A stretch of DNA of 64,000 bases from Niastella soli (GCF_017742245.1 NZ_JAGHKO010000011.1:1-64000); one strand, 5' to 3'; positions 1-8,203 are shown, counted from the first letter of the stretch. Notes: generated from the sequence alone by a model not told the origin. A program made the numbers and translations.

Positions 1-146
1 TGTCGCTGGCAGCAATAAGTGCCGCGGTGTTTGCATCCCCAATAGAGTTACCAAAGATCATAACTGACATTGCAGGTTACCTGGCGGTCGCCGGCAGCGT
101 AATGGGCGCCGTAAGCCAAACGGCGGTGCTTAATGAAGAAGAATAG
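1..146 (+). CDS. C-terminal end of a small hydrophobic protein (phage-associated?)
   Basis: An open frame enters from the left edge and stops at 144-146. The visible 47 residues are Ala/Val/Ile-rich, with a probable membrane segment around the AGYLAVAGSVMGAVS stretch and an acidic end (NEEE). The next genes are phage-type replication genes, so a holin-like or other small phage membrane protein is possible, but I do not recognise the family. A short coding relic with the same GAVSQTA motif lies at 2695-2727. The start is outside the window. Confidence 0.6.
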   Translation, partial: SLAAISAAVFASPIELPKIITDIAGYLAVAGSVMGAVSQTAVLNEEE

Positions 147-181
147 TAACTGGTGTCTATCGTTTAAATTCCCGTAATGTA

Positions 182-213
182 AAACCGTCTCGGCTCAGCC
201 GAGATGGTTTATT
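182..213 (+). terminator. Rho-independent-type terminator
   Basis: AAACC-TCTCGGC pairs with GCCGAGA-GGTTT around a TCA loop, giving a near-perfect stem, followed by a moderately T-rich run. It lies between the partial first gene and the DUF4373 gene and probably ends the upstream transcript. Confidence 0.7.
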
Positions 214-293
214 CCTTTAATTACTCCTTTGACAACCGGGACCGCATACAGAGGCCCCTGGTATGTGAAGGAGAAACATTAAAAAACTGACGA

Positions 294-1148
294 ATGGCCA
301 GACCTACCCGCCAGGGCATAGATTACTTCCCTTATGATGTGGATCTTGACCTGGATGATAAACTGCAGATGATAGTGGCTGAGTTTAAAGGTAAAGGCGA
401 AATGCTCTTTATAAAGCTTTGTGCATGGATCTATAAGACGAACGGATATTATACTGAGTGGAATGAAGATGTACAATTGAGGTTCCTGAGACGTTACAAT
501 TACTGTGGTTTCTCAGTGAGTTTCTTAAATGAGGTTGTACCGAGGTGTATTAAATGGGGCCTATTTGATCAAGGCGTCTTTAATACGTTTCATATTCTCA
601 CTTCAGCACGTATTCAGGCTACCTGGTTGGACGCAACAAGCAGGCGAAAAGACTGCATAATAGATGAAAAAATGTGTTTATTGGAAGTTTCTGCCAGCAT
701 TCAGTTGACAGAAACTCCATTAATGTCGGAAGAAATGCCACAAAGTAAAGTAAAGGAAATAAAAGAAAAGAAGAGTAGTAGTACTGGCGAAAACGGCGGG
801 GCCGTTTCGCCCCCCAAAAAAAGTTTGGAAGAACGGGAAAGAGAAATGGTTATTCGCCAACAGGAGTTTTACAAAAGCCTGGTTGAGTATGTGCCAACGT
901 ACGGCAAAGAAATGATCCGGGCTTTTTACGATTACTGGAGTGAACCCAATAAAAGCCGGACTAAGTTCAAAAAAGAAATGCAGGCCACCTGGGACTCGAA
1001 ACTTCGTTTGGTTACCTGGGAGAAGAACCAGGAACGCTTTGGTAAGGGTGCAAAAAAGCAGGAAACACCGGTAACCACCGGCCCATCTGTCCGTGAAGTA
1101 GAAGAGGCTGAAAACCGTAAAAAACTAGGTATTCATGGAAAAAGCTAA
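294..1148 (+). CDS. DUF4373 (Lin1244/Lin1753-like) protein, phage replication module
   Basis: 284 aa. The N-terminal ~110 residues match the DUF4373 / Lin1244-Lin1753 N-terminal domain: start ARPTRQGIDYFPYDVD, then a winged-helix-like region with FKGKGEMLFIKLCAWIY. That domain is common in Bacteroidota and Firmicutes prophages and conjugative elements next to a helicase. The middle (about 120-190) is low-complexity, Lys/Glu/Ser-rich and probably disordered. The C-terminal part carries Trp-rich residues (FYDYWSEPN, ATWDSKLRLVTW) typical of these replication-organiser proteins. The last 14 nt overlap the helicase start, so the two are co-translated. A role in loading the helicase at a phage origin is inferred from family context. 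Confidence 0.85.
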   Translation: MARPTRQGIDYFPYDVDLDLDDKLQMIVAEFKGKGEMLFIKLCAWIYKTNGYYTEWNEDVQLRFLRRYNYCGFSVSFLNEVVPRCIKWGLFDQGVFNTFHILTSARIQATWLDATSRRKDCIIDEKMCLLEVSASIQLTETPLMSEEMPQSKVKEIKEKKSSSTGENGGAVSPPKKSLEEREREMVIRQQEFYKSLVEYVPTYGKEMIRAFYDYWSEPNKSRTKFKKEMQATWDSKLRLVTWEKNQERFGKGAKKQETPVTTGPSVREVEEAENRKKLGIHGKS

Positions 1149-2667
1149 AAACGACCGGGATAAGAAAAACAGGGATACCTGGCAAGTTGATGTATCAAAC
1201 ATGGTGTATGGTAAGCTCCCGCCGAATGCTAAAGATCTGGAAGAGCTGGTGCTTGGCGTCATCATGCTTGAGCCTGGTTCAATAGATCGGGTGTTGGAAT
1301 ACATATCAGCAGATTCTTTCTATTCGCCGGCACACCAGGAAATTTTCCGGAGTATGTTCACGCTACATCAAAAAAGCCAGCCAACGGATATCGGGATGGT
1401 TGTGGAGGAGCTTAAAGCCCAAAAGAAGCTGGAGGAAGTCGGCGGCCCTTATTACGTTACCATGCTAACAAACAAGGTTACCTCATCGGCAAGTATAGAG
1501 TTTTACGCAAAGGTCATCGCTCAAAAATATTTAGCCCGGGAAATGATCAGGGTAGGCTCCGAGATAGTGCAAAATGCATATGAAAATTTTAACGATGCCT
1601 TCCAACTGTTGGATTTAGCTGAGCAACAGCTGATGAACATTGGTAGCAAGCATGTACATGGCGATGTAAAGGGCATGGATACGGTGATGGTAAACACGAT
1701 CAACCGGATTGAAGAGTGGCGTAAACAGGACAGTCCTATTACCGGTGTTCCTTCGGGTTATGAACAATTAGACCGGGCCACCCGTGGCTGGCAGCCATCC
1801 GACCTGATCATTCTTGCTGCCAGGCCATCGGTGGGTAAAACTTCATTTGCCCTGCGGTTGGCACGTAATGCCGCACTCAATGGGATAAAACCGGTACCAG
1901 TTGCCATATGGTCTCTGGAAATGGAAGATGTACAGCTGGGGTTGCGCATGCTGGCAGCAGAAAGCGGGATGATGCTCCACCGTCTTCAAACTGGTTGTTT
2001 GGGAGACGAGGACATGGCCAGATTATACCGCACCGGTATACACACTTTGGCCGGCACAAAGATCTTTGTTGACGATCAACCGGGGCTTAATCTGCTGAAG
2101 CTACGAGCCAAAGCCCGCCGGCTGAAAAAAAGGTATGATATTGGCCTGATCCTGGTTGATTACTTACAGTTGATGAGTGATGATGATAACAGGGGGAACC
2201 GCGAGCAGGAAATTTCGCGCATTAGCCGCGGCCTGAAGTTACTGGCGAAGGAGTTGGGTATACCGGTGATTGCACTATCTCAACTAAGCAGAGATGTAGA
2301 AAAGCGGACAGGAGTCAAAAAACAGCCCCAGCTAAGTGACTTACGGGAATCGGGGTCTATCGAACAGGATGCGGATGTTGTAATCTTTCTGTGGGGGCCA
2401 GAGGATGAGGAAATTGAGAAGGATGCTTCGCTGCGAGACCGCAGGTATGCGCGTATTGCCAAGGCCCGCAACGGCATGCTTCTTACCATCAATTTTGAGC
2501 TGAATAAAGATACGCAGGAGTGGGAAGAGACGGAGCAGGATCCGTTTTCGAAACCCCTTCCATTAGCCGCACCCGCTCAGCCTGTACGACCGCTGAAAAC
2601 TGGGTGGAAGGAAAGCCCACGTTTGCCATATGCGGACGATACAAAAGACGAAGAGCTGCCTTTTTGA
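1135..2667 (+). CDS. Replicative DNA helicase, DnaB type (phage-type copy)
   Basis: 510 aa. DnaB N-terminal domain about 28-135 (PPNAKDLEELVLGVIMLEP). RecA-type helicase core about 195-470, with Walker A ARPSVGKTSF (Lys235), Walker B LILVDYLQLM, and the DnaB signature SQLSRDVEKR followed by SDLRESGSIEQDADVVIFL. It should act as a hexameric 5'-3' helicase at a replication fork. The start ATG lies inside the 3' end of the DUF4373 gene. That pairing, together with the usual lone chromosomal dnaB elsewhere in genomes, points to a phage or mobile-element copy. All core motifs look intact. Confidence 0.92.
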   Translation: MEKAKNDRDKKNRDTWQVDVSNMVYGKLPPNAKDLEELVLGVIMLEPGSIDRVLEYISADSFYSPAHQEIFRSMFTLHQKSQPTDIGMVVEELKAQKKLEEVGGPYYVTMLTNKVTSSASIEFYAKVIAQKYLAREMIRVGSEIVQNAYENFNDAFQLLDLAEQQLMNIGSKHVHGDVKGMDTVMVNTINRIEEWRKQDSPITGVPSGYEQLDRATRGWQPSDLIILAARPSVGKTSFALRLARNAALNGIKPVPVAIWSLEMEDVQLGLRMLAAESGMMLHRLQTGCLGDEDMARLYRTGIHTLAGTKIFVDDQPGLNLLKLRAKARRLKKRYDIGLILVDYLQLMSDDDNRGNREQEISRISRGLKLLAKELGIPVIALSQLSRDVEKRTGVKKQPQLSDLRESGSIEQDADVVIFLWGPEDEEIEKDASLRDRRYARIAKARNGMLLTINFELNKDTQEWEETEQDPFSKPLPLAAPAQPVRPLKTGWKESPRLPYADDTKDEELPF

Positions 2668-2694
2668 AAATGAATTCCGGCAATAACACCCTTA

Positions 2695-2727
2695 GCCGGT
2701 AGTATGGGCGCAGTGAGTCAGACAGCG
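2695..2727 (+). pseudogene. Relic repeat of the first gene's C-terminal motif
   Basis: Codons A-G-S-M-G-A-V-S-Q-T-A here match AGSVMGAVSQTA at 90-125. Seven codons differ only at the third base, and the first copy has one extra Val codon. Purely synonymous divergence points to two once-coding homologous copies rather than recent DNA duplication. The frame is blocked about 30 nt upstream (TGA), so this piece is probably dead. A small hairpin (GCTGCCC/GGGCAGC, about 2781-2798) follows. Confidence 0.45.
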
Positions 2728-2835
2728 CCCCCTGTGAAAGAAAAGGCGGGATGCTACCATATTTATTTCTATTACCCCAAGCTGCCCGATGGGGCAGCAT
2801 TCATACAGATTTCCATTATTCGCATAATCCTGTAT

Positions 2836-3438
2836 TCAGTTTTTAAGAATACCCTGCAGAAAACAATTATTTATATTGTCTATCAGTAAATACCTTCTTT
2901 CATTATTCAATGAGCAATCTTCAACCGCAATTTGTAAATGCCAGAAATATAACCAGCATGTAACATCTTTATTGAATTTCGATTGATATAAATTTTCAGC
3001 AATACCCCTCTCAAAGTTTTGCATTATGAATGGTTCCAGCTTTTTTTCCCTGAACTCATGTACCAATTGCCATGCATCCGGGTAATACTTTTTAATTTCT
3101 CTGCAAAGCGATGGCGGTAAAATATCCACTGTACGCTTTATATAGCTGAATAAGTTATTCATTTCAGCGGCGGCATCCTGTGAAATATCAGGACAGGCGC
3201 TTAAAAATTGTTCACTTTTAAAAACAATATGCTCAAACATAGTCATTACAAGCTTCCCTTTATTTTCACAAAAACTGTATAATTTTTTTCGGGACATACC
3301 ACTCTTTAATGCCACCTCCTGCATGGAGGTGTTTTTAACGCCTTTTTTTATAAAATAAGACAATGCATTTTTCATGATGATCGGGTCACCGGCTTTTACT
3401 GGCGTATCAAATATTGAATGCGAAACAATAGATTTCAT
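2836..3438 (-). CDS. TetR-family transcriptional regulator
   Basis: About 200 aa from the chosen ATG. The N-terminal helix-turn-helix reads TSMQEVALKSGMSRKKLYSFCENKGKLV, a TetR pattern with Lys/Phe variants in the usual YxYF segment. The C-terminal ligand/dimer domain is unspecific. An in-frame ATG 51 nt further upstream would give 217 aa, but 3438 leaves a more typical N-terminus. It is the second gene after the lpxR-like gene (61-nt gap, same strand), so it is probably co-transcribed. It may regulate that operon through the palindrome at 4658-4673 (inference). Confidence 0.82.
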   Translation of the reverse strand: MKSIVSHSIFDTPVKAGDPIIMKNALSYFIKKGVKNTSMQEVALKSGMSRKKLYSFCENKGKLVMTMFEHIVFKSEQFLSACPDISQDAAAEMNNLFSYIKRTVDILPPSLCREIKKYYPDAWQLVHEFREKKLEPFIMQNFERGIAENLYQSKFNKDVTCWLYFWHLQIAVEDCSLNNERRYLLIDNINNCFLQGILKN

Positions 3439-3499
3439 TGCAAATGATTTTATTATAAAAAGATCCTGATATGTAACGGTGAAAATCAAACATAGCTAT

Positions 3500-4504
3500 T
3501 TACCATCGTACGGACATGGTTAGATTACCTACGCTATGTCTATATAAACCTTTTATATATGAATTGCTGTAAGTTTGCGTATAAGACATGCCAAAATTTC
3601 CATGAGCTATAACAGCTCCAAATTGCACATTTGAAGCCAGGTGCCGGATGTTTTTAGCTGGTTCGTCGTTGTTGGTGTCTACATTGTCATCGTTTTCATT
3701 TTTCCTTTTTCCCTGCAATAGTGAATTATGCGCTACCAAATCTGCCATCGGTTTAAACACAAAATAATATTGTGTTTTTACCAGTTTCCCATTTCGTTGA
3801 AATGAGCCAAACTGGTTAACATAGCCATCAAAGTATGGAGACATTCTTCCGATGCGTATCATTGGGTACATGGTCAATGCATCTATCAGGGAACCTGCCG
3901 CTGCCTGTACACCACCATTTACTTCGATCCAGTTGCCTATTGACAGAAATTGTTTTTCAGCAATGAAATTTATGTTCACAAGTGGCATAGTGCGTAACTG
4001 ATTGTCCCAACCCATTGGCTTTTGATAATTTATCAGGGAATGAAAACCTTTTTGTACAGGTTCTGCCAATGATGCTGGGCCACGCACTCCGGCCATTACT
4101 TCTGTTTGGAAATTGTATTTCTTTTCGGGGTTGTAGGAGTGCAGCGAGTGTATGGCCAGCAACGCGCCTGCATATGGGTAATCGTGTGGCTGATATTCAG
4201 TAGTGCTGATGTTGTTAGGTGTCGCCATTACCTGCATAAGGCTCCAGCCATACATGTTTTTGCTGCTATCGCCTGCATGGGGCATAAGTCTGTCAAGGAA
4301 AAATCGTGATTTGTTTTTCTTTTCATAAAAGAAGTCGAGCCTGGTTCCGTCGCTGTAAGCCTTATCTGTTCCATTTCCTTTTATGTTGAAGTAATCATCA
4401 TCTTCGTAAACCCTGAACATCCTGGTTGGTTCTTTGGTTTGCGCAAAACTTTTGACAGATATCATACACAGGAAAATAAAAAATAGCTGGTAAACCCTTT
4501 TCAT
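3500..4504 (-). CDS. Lipid A deacylase LpxR-family outer-membrane protein
   Basis: 334 aa with a signal peptide (MKRVYQLFFIFLCMISVKSFAQ). The conserved LpxR/DUF2219 N-terminal motif is visible: DDDYFNIKGNGTDKAYSDGTRLDFFY at about residues 35-60, in the position of the family's D-x-Y-T-N-G calcium/active-site region. The rest alternates aromatic and polar residues as in a 12-strand barrel and ends in an aromatic-rich strand closing in RW. Family members remove the 3'-acyloxyacyl chain of lipid A in the outer membrane. Substrate here is inferred. Its promoter region holds a palindrome and a terminator hairpin (separate entries). Confidence 0.82.
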   Translation of the reverse strand: MKRVYQLFFIFLCMISVKSFAQTKEPTRMFRVYEDDDYFNIKGNGTDKAYSDGTRLDFFYEKKNKSRFFLDRLMPHAGDSSKNMYGWSLMQVMATPNNISTTEYQPHDYPYAGALLAIHSLHSYNPEKKYNFQTEVMAGVRGPASLAEPVQKGFHSLINYQKPMGWDNQLRTMPLVNINFIAEKQFLSIGNWIEVNGGVQAAAGSLIDALTMYPMIRIGRMSPYFDGYVNQFGSFQRNGKLVKTQYYFVFKPMADLVAHNSLLQGKRKNENDDNVDTNNDEPAKNIRHLASNVQFGAVIAHGNFGMSYTQTYSNSYIKGLYRHSVGNLTMSVRW

Positions 4505-4575
4505 AAAAATATTTATCGTATTAATAAAAATGTAAAAAAATCGGATGCAGTTATTAAAAGGTATTGAAGATTCAG

Positions 4576-4603
4576 AAAAAAAGGGAGAGATTGGATCTCT
4601 CCC
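4576..4603 (-). terminator. Leader terminator/attenuator upstream of the lpxR-like gene
   Basis: Read leftward, GGGAGAGA and TCTCTCCC form a perfect 8-bp stem with a 5-nt loop, followed by seven T. It lies about 70 nt before the lpxR-like start and about 35 nt after a candidate promoter (CAACTTTGC, 4637-4645). A transcript from that promoter would hit a terminator before the gene, giving a short RNA of about 55 nt or an attenuated leader. Confidence 0.6.
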
Positions 4604-4636
4604 ATAAACCTAACAAGTCAACTGAAAAACTGCAAT

Positions 4637-4673
4637 GCAAAGTTGAAGCAAAGCGAAGAACATAGGAATGTTC
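4637..4673 (-). promoter_or_regulatory. Promoter box plus palindromic operator for the lpxR-tetR operon
   Basis: Read leftward, CAACTTTGC (4637-4645) fits the Bacteroidota -7 box. Just upstream, 4658-4673 is a perfect palindrome GAACAT-N4-ATGTTC placed over the expected -33 region. A dimeric repressor bound there would block the promoter. The TetR encoded in the same operon is the natural candidate (inference). Confidence 0.45.
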
Positions 4674-4771
4674 AGAGGTGGGCAGAATATGTCAGAATGA
4701 GTTAAAAGCCCAAAATTTGAAGTAGCTGCTGTACATTTCATTTGTTCATTCGCACATCATTTGGTGAAGCG

Positions 4772-4832
4772 TTTTGGACATAAAATTTATACCTTCAAAC
4801 ATTCTTTATTCTGCTTAACCGATGAAACTTTG
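4772..4832 (+). promoter_or_regulatory. Shared-architecture promoter, site 1
   Basis: Half-site GGACAT (ACAT at 4778-4781) is repeated as AAACATT (ACAT at 4799-4802) exactly 21 bp later. AACTTTGC follows, with TTTG at 4829-4832, 30 bp after the second half-site. The next gene starts at 4853, 20 nt after TTTG. The layout suits an activator dimer binding direct repeats on one DNA face, over the -33 region. Confidence 0.65.
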
Positions 4833-4852
4833 CTATTTCAAAACAAGAACTC

Positions 4853-5092
4853 ATGAAAATATATATTGTACAGGAGATTGAAGGATATAAGATTTTTAAA
4901 GTGTCTGATAATTTGATTGAAGAATTTGAAACAGCAAAAAAAGATTGTATCGTAGCCCGTGGGAGAAATATTTATGAGGTACTTACAACATTTGATATAA
5001 TGCCAAAGCTGGATCGATTGGAATTAAATGCAAAGCTGGAGAAGTATAAATCTAGTCAGATCAATAATATAGAACCCAACATTGCTTCCTGA
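4853..5092 (+). CDS. Small hypothetical protein (79 aa)
   Basis: Unrecognised. It is a soluble 79-residue protein with no signal peptide or membrane segment, mixed alpha/beta character (MKIYIVQEIEGYKIFKVSDN) and a charged helical tail. It starts 20 nt after the TTTG of promoter site 1, so translation begins close to the transcript start. It lies 111 nt upstream of the AraC gene and may be co-expressed with it. Confidence 0.55.
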   Translation: MKIYIVQEIEGYKIFKVSDNLIEEFETAKKDCIVARGRNIYEVLTTFDIMPKLDRLELNAKLEKYKSSQINNIEPNIAS

Positions 5093-5203
5093 TTAGTTTA
5101 GGCAAAGATGACGGAAGGTATAATCGGTGACCATAATCAGGAATGACATAACTTTGAAATTATAAAGTAATAGGATCCCTGGGTCATTTTCTTTTGCACT
5201 GAT

Positions 5204-6109
5204 ATGAAACCCAAAACAAATACAGTTCCTCAGCATTCATTTGCAGATGTCCTGTCAGTAATAGGACGGCAAACGGATTCTGCTGGCCTGTATATTATAA
5301 AAGAAGCAGGGGATGAAAGTAATCCGGGTAATTTTATTCAGTATCCCTTTCGCTCAGATCATTTTATTGTTTTATTACAACTGGAAGGAAGCGGGCATAG
5401 CAAGATCAATTTTGCAGACTATACCACCCACAAAGGTCAAGTATTGACTATTCCGCCCAATGCCATTCGTCATTTTTCCATCCAGCCGCCCGAATGTCGC
5501 TTCGCAGCCCTGGTATTTACCAGCAGTTTCCTGTCGCAAAGCGGCCTGAACTTGAAGCATACCGATCTGTTTGACCTTCTGTCTGCCACCAACTCCTACA
5601 GGCTTGATCCTGAACCCCAGGAATTTGAGCTGTTGCGAAACTTATTCCATGTGCTGTACGAAAAATATACATCAAATAACAGCAGCTCCCTCGATCAACA
5701 GGTGATAGATCATCTCTTTCAGGCAATTTTATATGAATTAAGCGCTGTTTATCACCGATGTAACAGCCAGAAAAAAGTGGAGTACACCAGGAAAGAAGAC
5801 ATTAGTATGCGCTTCGTAAAATTGCTTGCTGAATCGTTTAGACAGGAACGCAGTGTAATGTACTATGCAGAACAATTACATGTAACGCCCCGCTACCTTT
5901 CCCAAACAGTAAAAGAGATCACCGGCAAATCCGCCGGGGAACTGATAGACGAAATGGTGATCATGGAAGCCAGGGCATTATTGAACGATGTTTCCTTTAC
6001 CATAGCCCAGGTGGCGGACAGCCTGTTTTTCAGCGACCAGTTCTTCTTCAGTAAGTATTTTAAACGCCATGCAGGAATTTCACCTTCCGAATACCGAAGA
6101 TCATCGTGA
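5204..6109 (+). CDS. AraC-family transcriptional regulator
   Basis: 301 aa. N-terminal cupin-like sensing domain about 10-160 (HFIVLLQLEGSG, then LTIPPNAIRHFS). C-terminal double helix-turn-helix about 200-299: MYYAEQLHVTPRYLSQTVKEITGKSAGELI, then ...SLFFSDQFFFSKYFKRHAGISPSEYRR. This is the Bacteroidota type that senses a small ligand and activates a neighbouring promoter. It lies between promoter sites 1 and 2, and a decayed copy of its 3' end sits between sites 3 and 4. It is therefore the best candidate to bind the 21-bp-spaced direct repeats (inference). Its own start is 8 nt after a TTTGC box (5193-5197) that lacks the repeat. Confidence 0.9.
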   Translation: MKPKTNTVPQHSFADVLSVIGRQTDSAGLYIIKEAGDESNPGNFIQYPFRSDHFIVLLQLEGSGHSKINFADYTTHKGQVLTIPPNAIRHFSIQPPECRFAALVFTSSFLSQSGLNLKHTDLFDLLSATNSYRLDPEPQEFELLRNLFHVLYEKYTSNNSSSLDQQVIDHLFQAILYELSAVYHRCNSQKKVEYTRKEDISMRFVKLLAESFRQERSVMYYAEQLHVTPRYLSQTVKEITGKSAGELIDEMVIMEARALLNDVSFTIAQVADSLFFSDQFFFSKYFKRHAGISPSEYRRSS

Positions 6110-6317
6110 TACGCATATTTCAAGCATGAAAGCAGTACTTTGCTTAATGTGCTGATAATCATATAGGGATATCTTGCATCGCCAGCCAGTACCCCCAGAT
6201 GACGCTGATAATAGTAAAAAATGCTCCCGACCAAAACGCCGTACCTGCTTTTCATATTATTTGTCTTACTTCATGAATATAACAACAGGCTGCTGAGCAC
6301 CCTTCGCGATTTTGTTC

Positions 6318-6378
6318 ATTTAGACATATACTCCCCACCTTCCAACATTTTCCAGGCACTTCCTTATTGCCATCTTTG
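6318..6378 (+). promoter_or_regulatory. Shared-architecture promoter, site 2
   Basis: TTTAGACATAT (ACAT at 6324-6327) and CCAACATT (ACAT at 6345-6348) are 21 bp apart. ATCTTTG follows, with TTTG at 6375-6378, 30 bp on. The stretch TAGACATATACTCCCCACC and the following CTTCCAACATTTTCCAGGC are identical at site 4, so sites 2 and 4 are recent duplicates. It would drive the 6606-10789 operon. Confidence 0.65.
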
Positions 6379-6605
6379 TGATGCAATTAGTAAAGCATTA
6401 TTCTGCCGGAACGATAATAAGATTTACGACGAGCCTTGCACACAAACTTGAATTTCTTCAAAGGAAATATAATACGAGTGATATTGAAATCCGGGGATGC
6501 CCTTCATCGCTGAGCCGATGCCCCAAATACGATTGCTGCGGCAAGCAGTGTTGATTACTATAGTTTGTAGCCCTAATTAAAATATTCACATTAAATAAGT
6601 CAATT
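6379..6605 (+). other. Long non-coding leader between site 2 and the next gene
   Basis: No credible gene. Two foldable stretches are visible: GGGG...CATCG-N6-CGATG-CCCC at about 6495-6526, and GCTGC-N5-GCAG just after it. From 6110 to 6317 I see only AraC 3' flank with no gene. If site 2 drives 6606, the transcript has a structured leader of about 220 nt. Confidence 0.3.
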
Positions 6606-6932
6606 ATGAAACCGCAACATGTTCATCAGGAAGTTTTGATTTTTGCAACCTCAACACTTTCACAGAGGACGCTATATAGAAAAAACAGTAGCAAAAAAAG
6701 CATCTCTGCTATCGAGGAACTGGAAGAAGCATTCTGGGATGGTTTGTTAAATGAAATAGTTCCTGAAATCATGCCCTCAATACAGCAACCAGAGATGGTT
6801 ATCTGGAAGATAAACGCAGGAAAATATTATTTACTCATTGATTTGGCGGACAATCCTGGAACTATTGAATCAACTGAAGCAATACTTTCTATAGACCCTC
6901 ATTTATTTTCATCTGAAATTAATATGAGTTGA
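6606..6932 (+). CDS. Hypothetical protein (108 aa)
   Basis: Unrecognised 108-residue soluble protein with no signal peptide. The sequence has a basic Ser/Lys patch (TLYRKNSSKKS) and a helical Glu-rich middle. A second half (MVIWKINAGKYYLLIDLADNP) looks like a small beta sheet. It is the first gene after promoter site 2 and lies 46 nt before the HD-PycTM gene on the same strand, so it may be part of that unit. Its length and in-frame ATG support a real gene, but no homology is recognised. Confidence 0.55.
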   Translation: MKPQHVHQEVLIFATSTLSQRTLYRKNSSKKSISAIEELEEAFWDGLLNEIVPEIMPSIQQPEMVIWKINAGKYYLLIDLADNPGTIESTEAILSIDPHLFSSEINMS

Positions 6933-6978
6933 TTAAAGATGCAGACACAGCAATGGACAATTATAAAATCAAGCAGAA

Positions 6979-8181
6979 ATGAAAATAACCCGCGAAATAC
7001 AACAACAGGCTGCTGAGTATGTGCGGGTTTATCTTACAGATAAACTATCACAGCTATATTGTTATCATAACTTTCAGCATACTAAAAACATCATTAACGC
7101 CATCAATGAAATTGCGGACGGGATGCGTTTGAATGATCAACAACGTTTGATCCTGCTTGTTGCAGGATGGTTCCACGACATTGGTTACGTTTACGAAATT
7201 GAAGGCCACGAACAAATAAGTGCACGCATGGCTGAAAGATTTTTGAAAGACAAAAGAGTGGACGCGGAGGACATCAGCATGGTAAAGTCATGCATATTGG
7301 CTACCACATATCCCCAGCATCCGGGATCTATTTTAGAGCAAGTGATTTGCGATGCTGACCTGTTACATCTTGGGAAGAAATATTTTCTTCAAAAGGCGGC
7401 GCTAATTAGAGAAGAATGGAGCCTCACACGGAAGTTTACTTATACGGATGAGCAATGGCACTCCTTAAATCTTGAATTCATCAGCAAGCATGTTTTTCAC
7501 ACTGCATATTGCAGGAAGAATTATGATAAGAGAAAGTACAAGAATATTGTTTTTCTGACAAAGCTATTGAGAGAGAATAGGAAAAAGCAATCCCTTCAGG
7601 TAAAAAAAGAAAATGACATTGAATTGGAAAGTGAAAAAAACGGGAGGGAGATGAAAATGGAAAGGGGGGTAGAAACCTTTTTTAGAACAACCTCCCACAA
7701 CCATATGCAGTTGAGCAGCATGGCTGATACTAAGGCCCACATTCTTTTAACAATAAATTCTATTCTTATCTCAATTGTGATTTCTGTTCTCACGAAAAAA
7801 GTTGATCAAAGTACCTACCTGGTGTGGCCAATCGCATTACTTCTGTTTGTTTGTCTTGTTACTACTGTATTTGCGGTCCTCACTACAAAGCCGAAGCTTT
7901 CAAAGGGAATATTCACGGAGGAACAAGTGGCTCGAGGAGAAGCGAACCTCATGTTCTTCGGCAACTTCCATAACATGGATCTCAAAACCTATGATTGGGG
8001 GGTGAAGGAGATCATGAATGATCGTGATTATCTCTACAGCAGCATGACGAGAGATATTTACTATCTCGGCAAAGTGCTGGCTTTGAAATATCGTTATCTG
8101 AATATCGGTTACAAGGTCTTCATGTACGGACTTATTGTTTCTGTTGTTGCTTATGGCATTTGTTTCATCTGTATGAGGTGA
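6979..8181 (+). CDS. HD phosphohydrolase fused to Pycsar-type membrane effector domain (PycTM)
   Basis: 400 aa. Residues 1-205 are an HD-domain hydrolase: His34 (FQH), His66-Asp67 (WFHDIGY) and Asp125 (CDADLLHLG) supply the metal site. Residues about 230-400 match the PycTM/DUF5706 effector: ADTKAHILLTINS entering TM1 (about 255-275), TM2 about 282-302, and a final TM near 380-398. In Pycsar phage defence, PycTM proteins respond to cCMP/cUMP made by a uridylate/cytidylate cyclase and disrupt the inner membrane. No cyclase gene is visible in this window. The HD half may degrade a nucleotide signal, making a self-limiting effector (inference). It is followed after 22 nt by the outer-membrane protein gene. 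Confidence 0.82.
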   Translation: MKITREIQQQAAEYVRVYLTDKLSQLYCYHNFQHTKNIINAINEIADGMRLNDQQRLILLVAGWFHDIGYVYEIEGHEQISARMAERFLKDKRVDAEDISMVKSCILATTYPQHPGSILEQVICDADLLHLGKKYFLQKAALIREEWSLTRKFTYTDEQWHSLNLEFISKHVFHTAYCRKNYDKRKYKNIVFLTKLLRENRKKQSLQVKKENDIELESEKNGREMKMERGVETFFRTTSHNHMQLSSMADTKAHILLTINSILISIVISVLTKKVDQSTYLVWPIALLLFVCLVTTVFAVLTTKPKLSKGIFTEEQVARGEANLMFFGNFHNMDLKTYDWGVKEIMNDRDYLYSSMTRDIYYLGKVLALKYRYLNIGYKVFMYGLIVSVVAYGICFICMR

Positions 8182-8203
8182 TCACAGGTAAACTAAAAAG
8201 AAG

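Noticed and set aside
4513-4606. A 30-codon leader frame across the terminator before lpxR.
   Set aside because: It lacks repeated codons of one amino acid and looks like a by-product of the hairpin sequence.
6221-6451. 76-codon frame on the plus strand through promoter site 2.
   Set aside because: It covers the promoter repeat and has no protein-like pattern.
6270-7012. A ~16-bp match (ACAACAGGCTGCTGAG) between 6280s and the HD gene start.
   Set aside because: Chance matches of this length are expected about once in a window of this size, and the flanks do not align.
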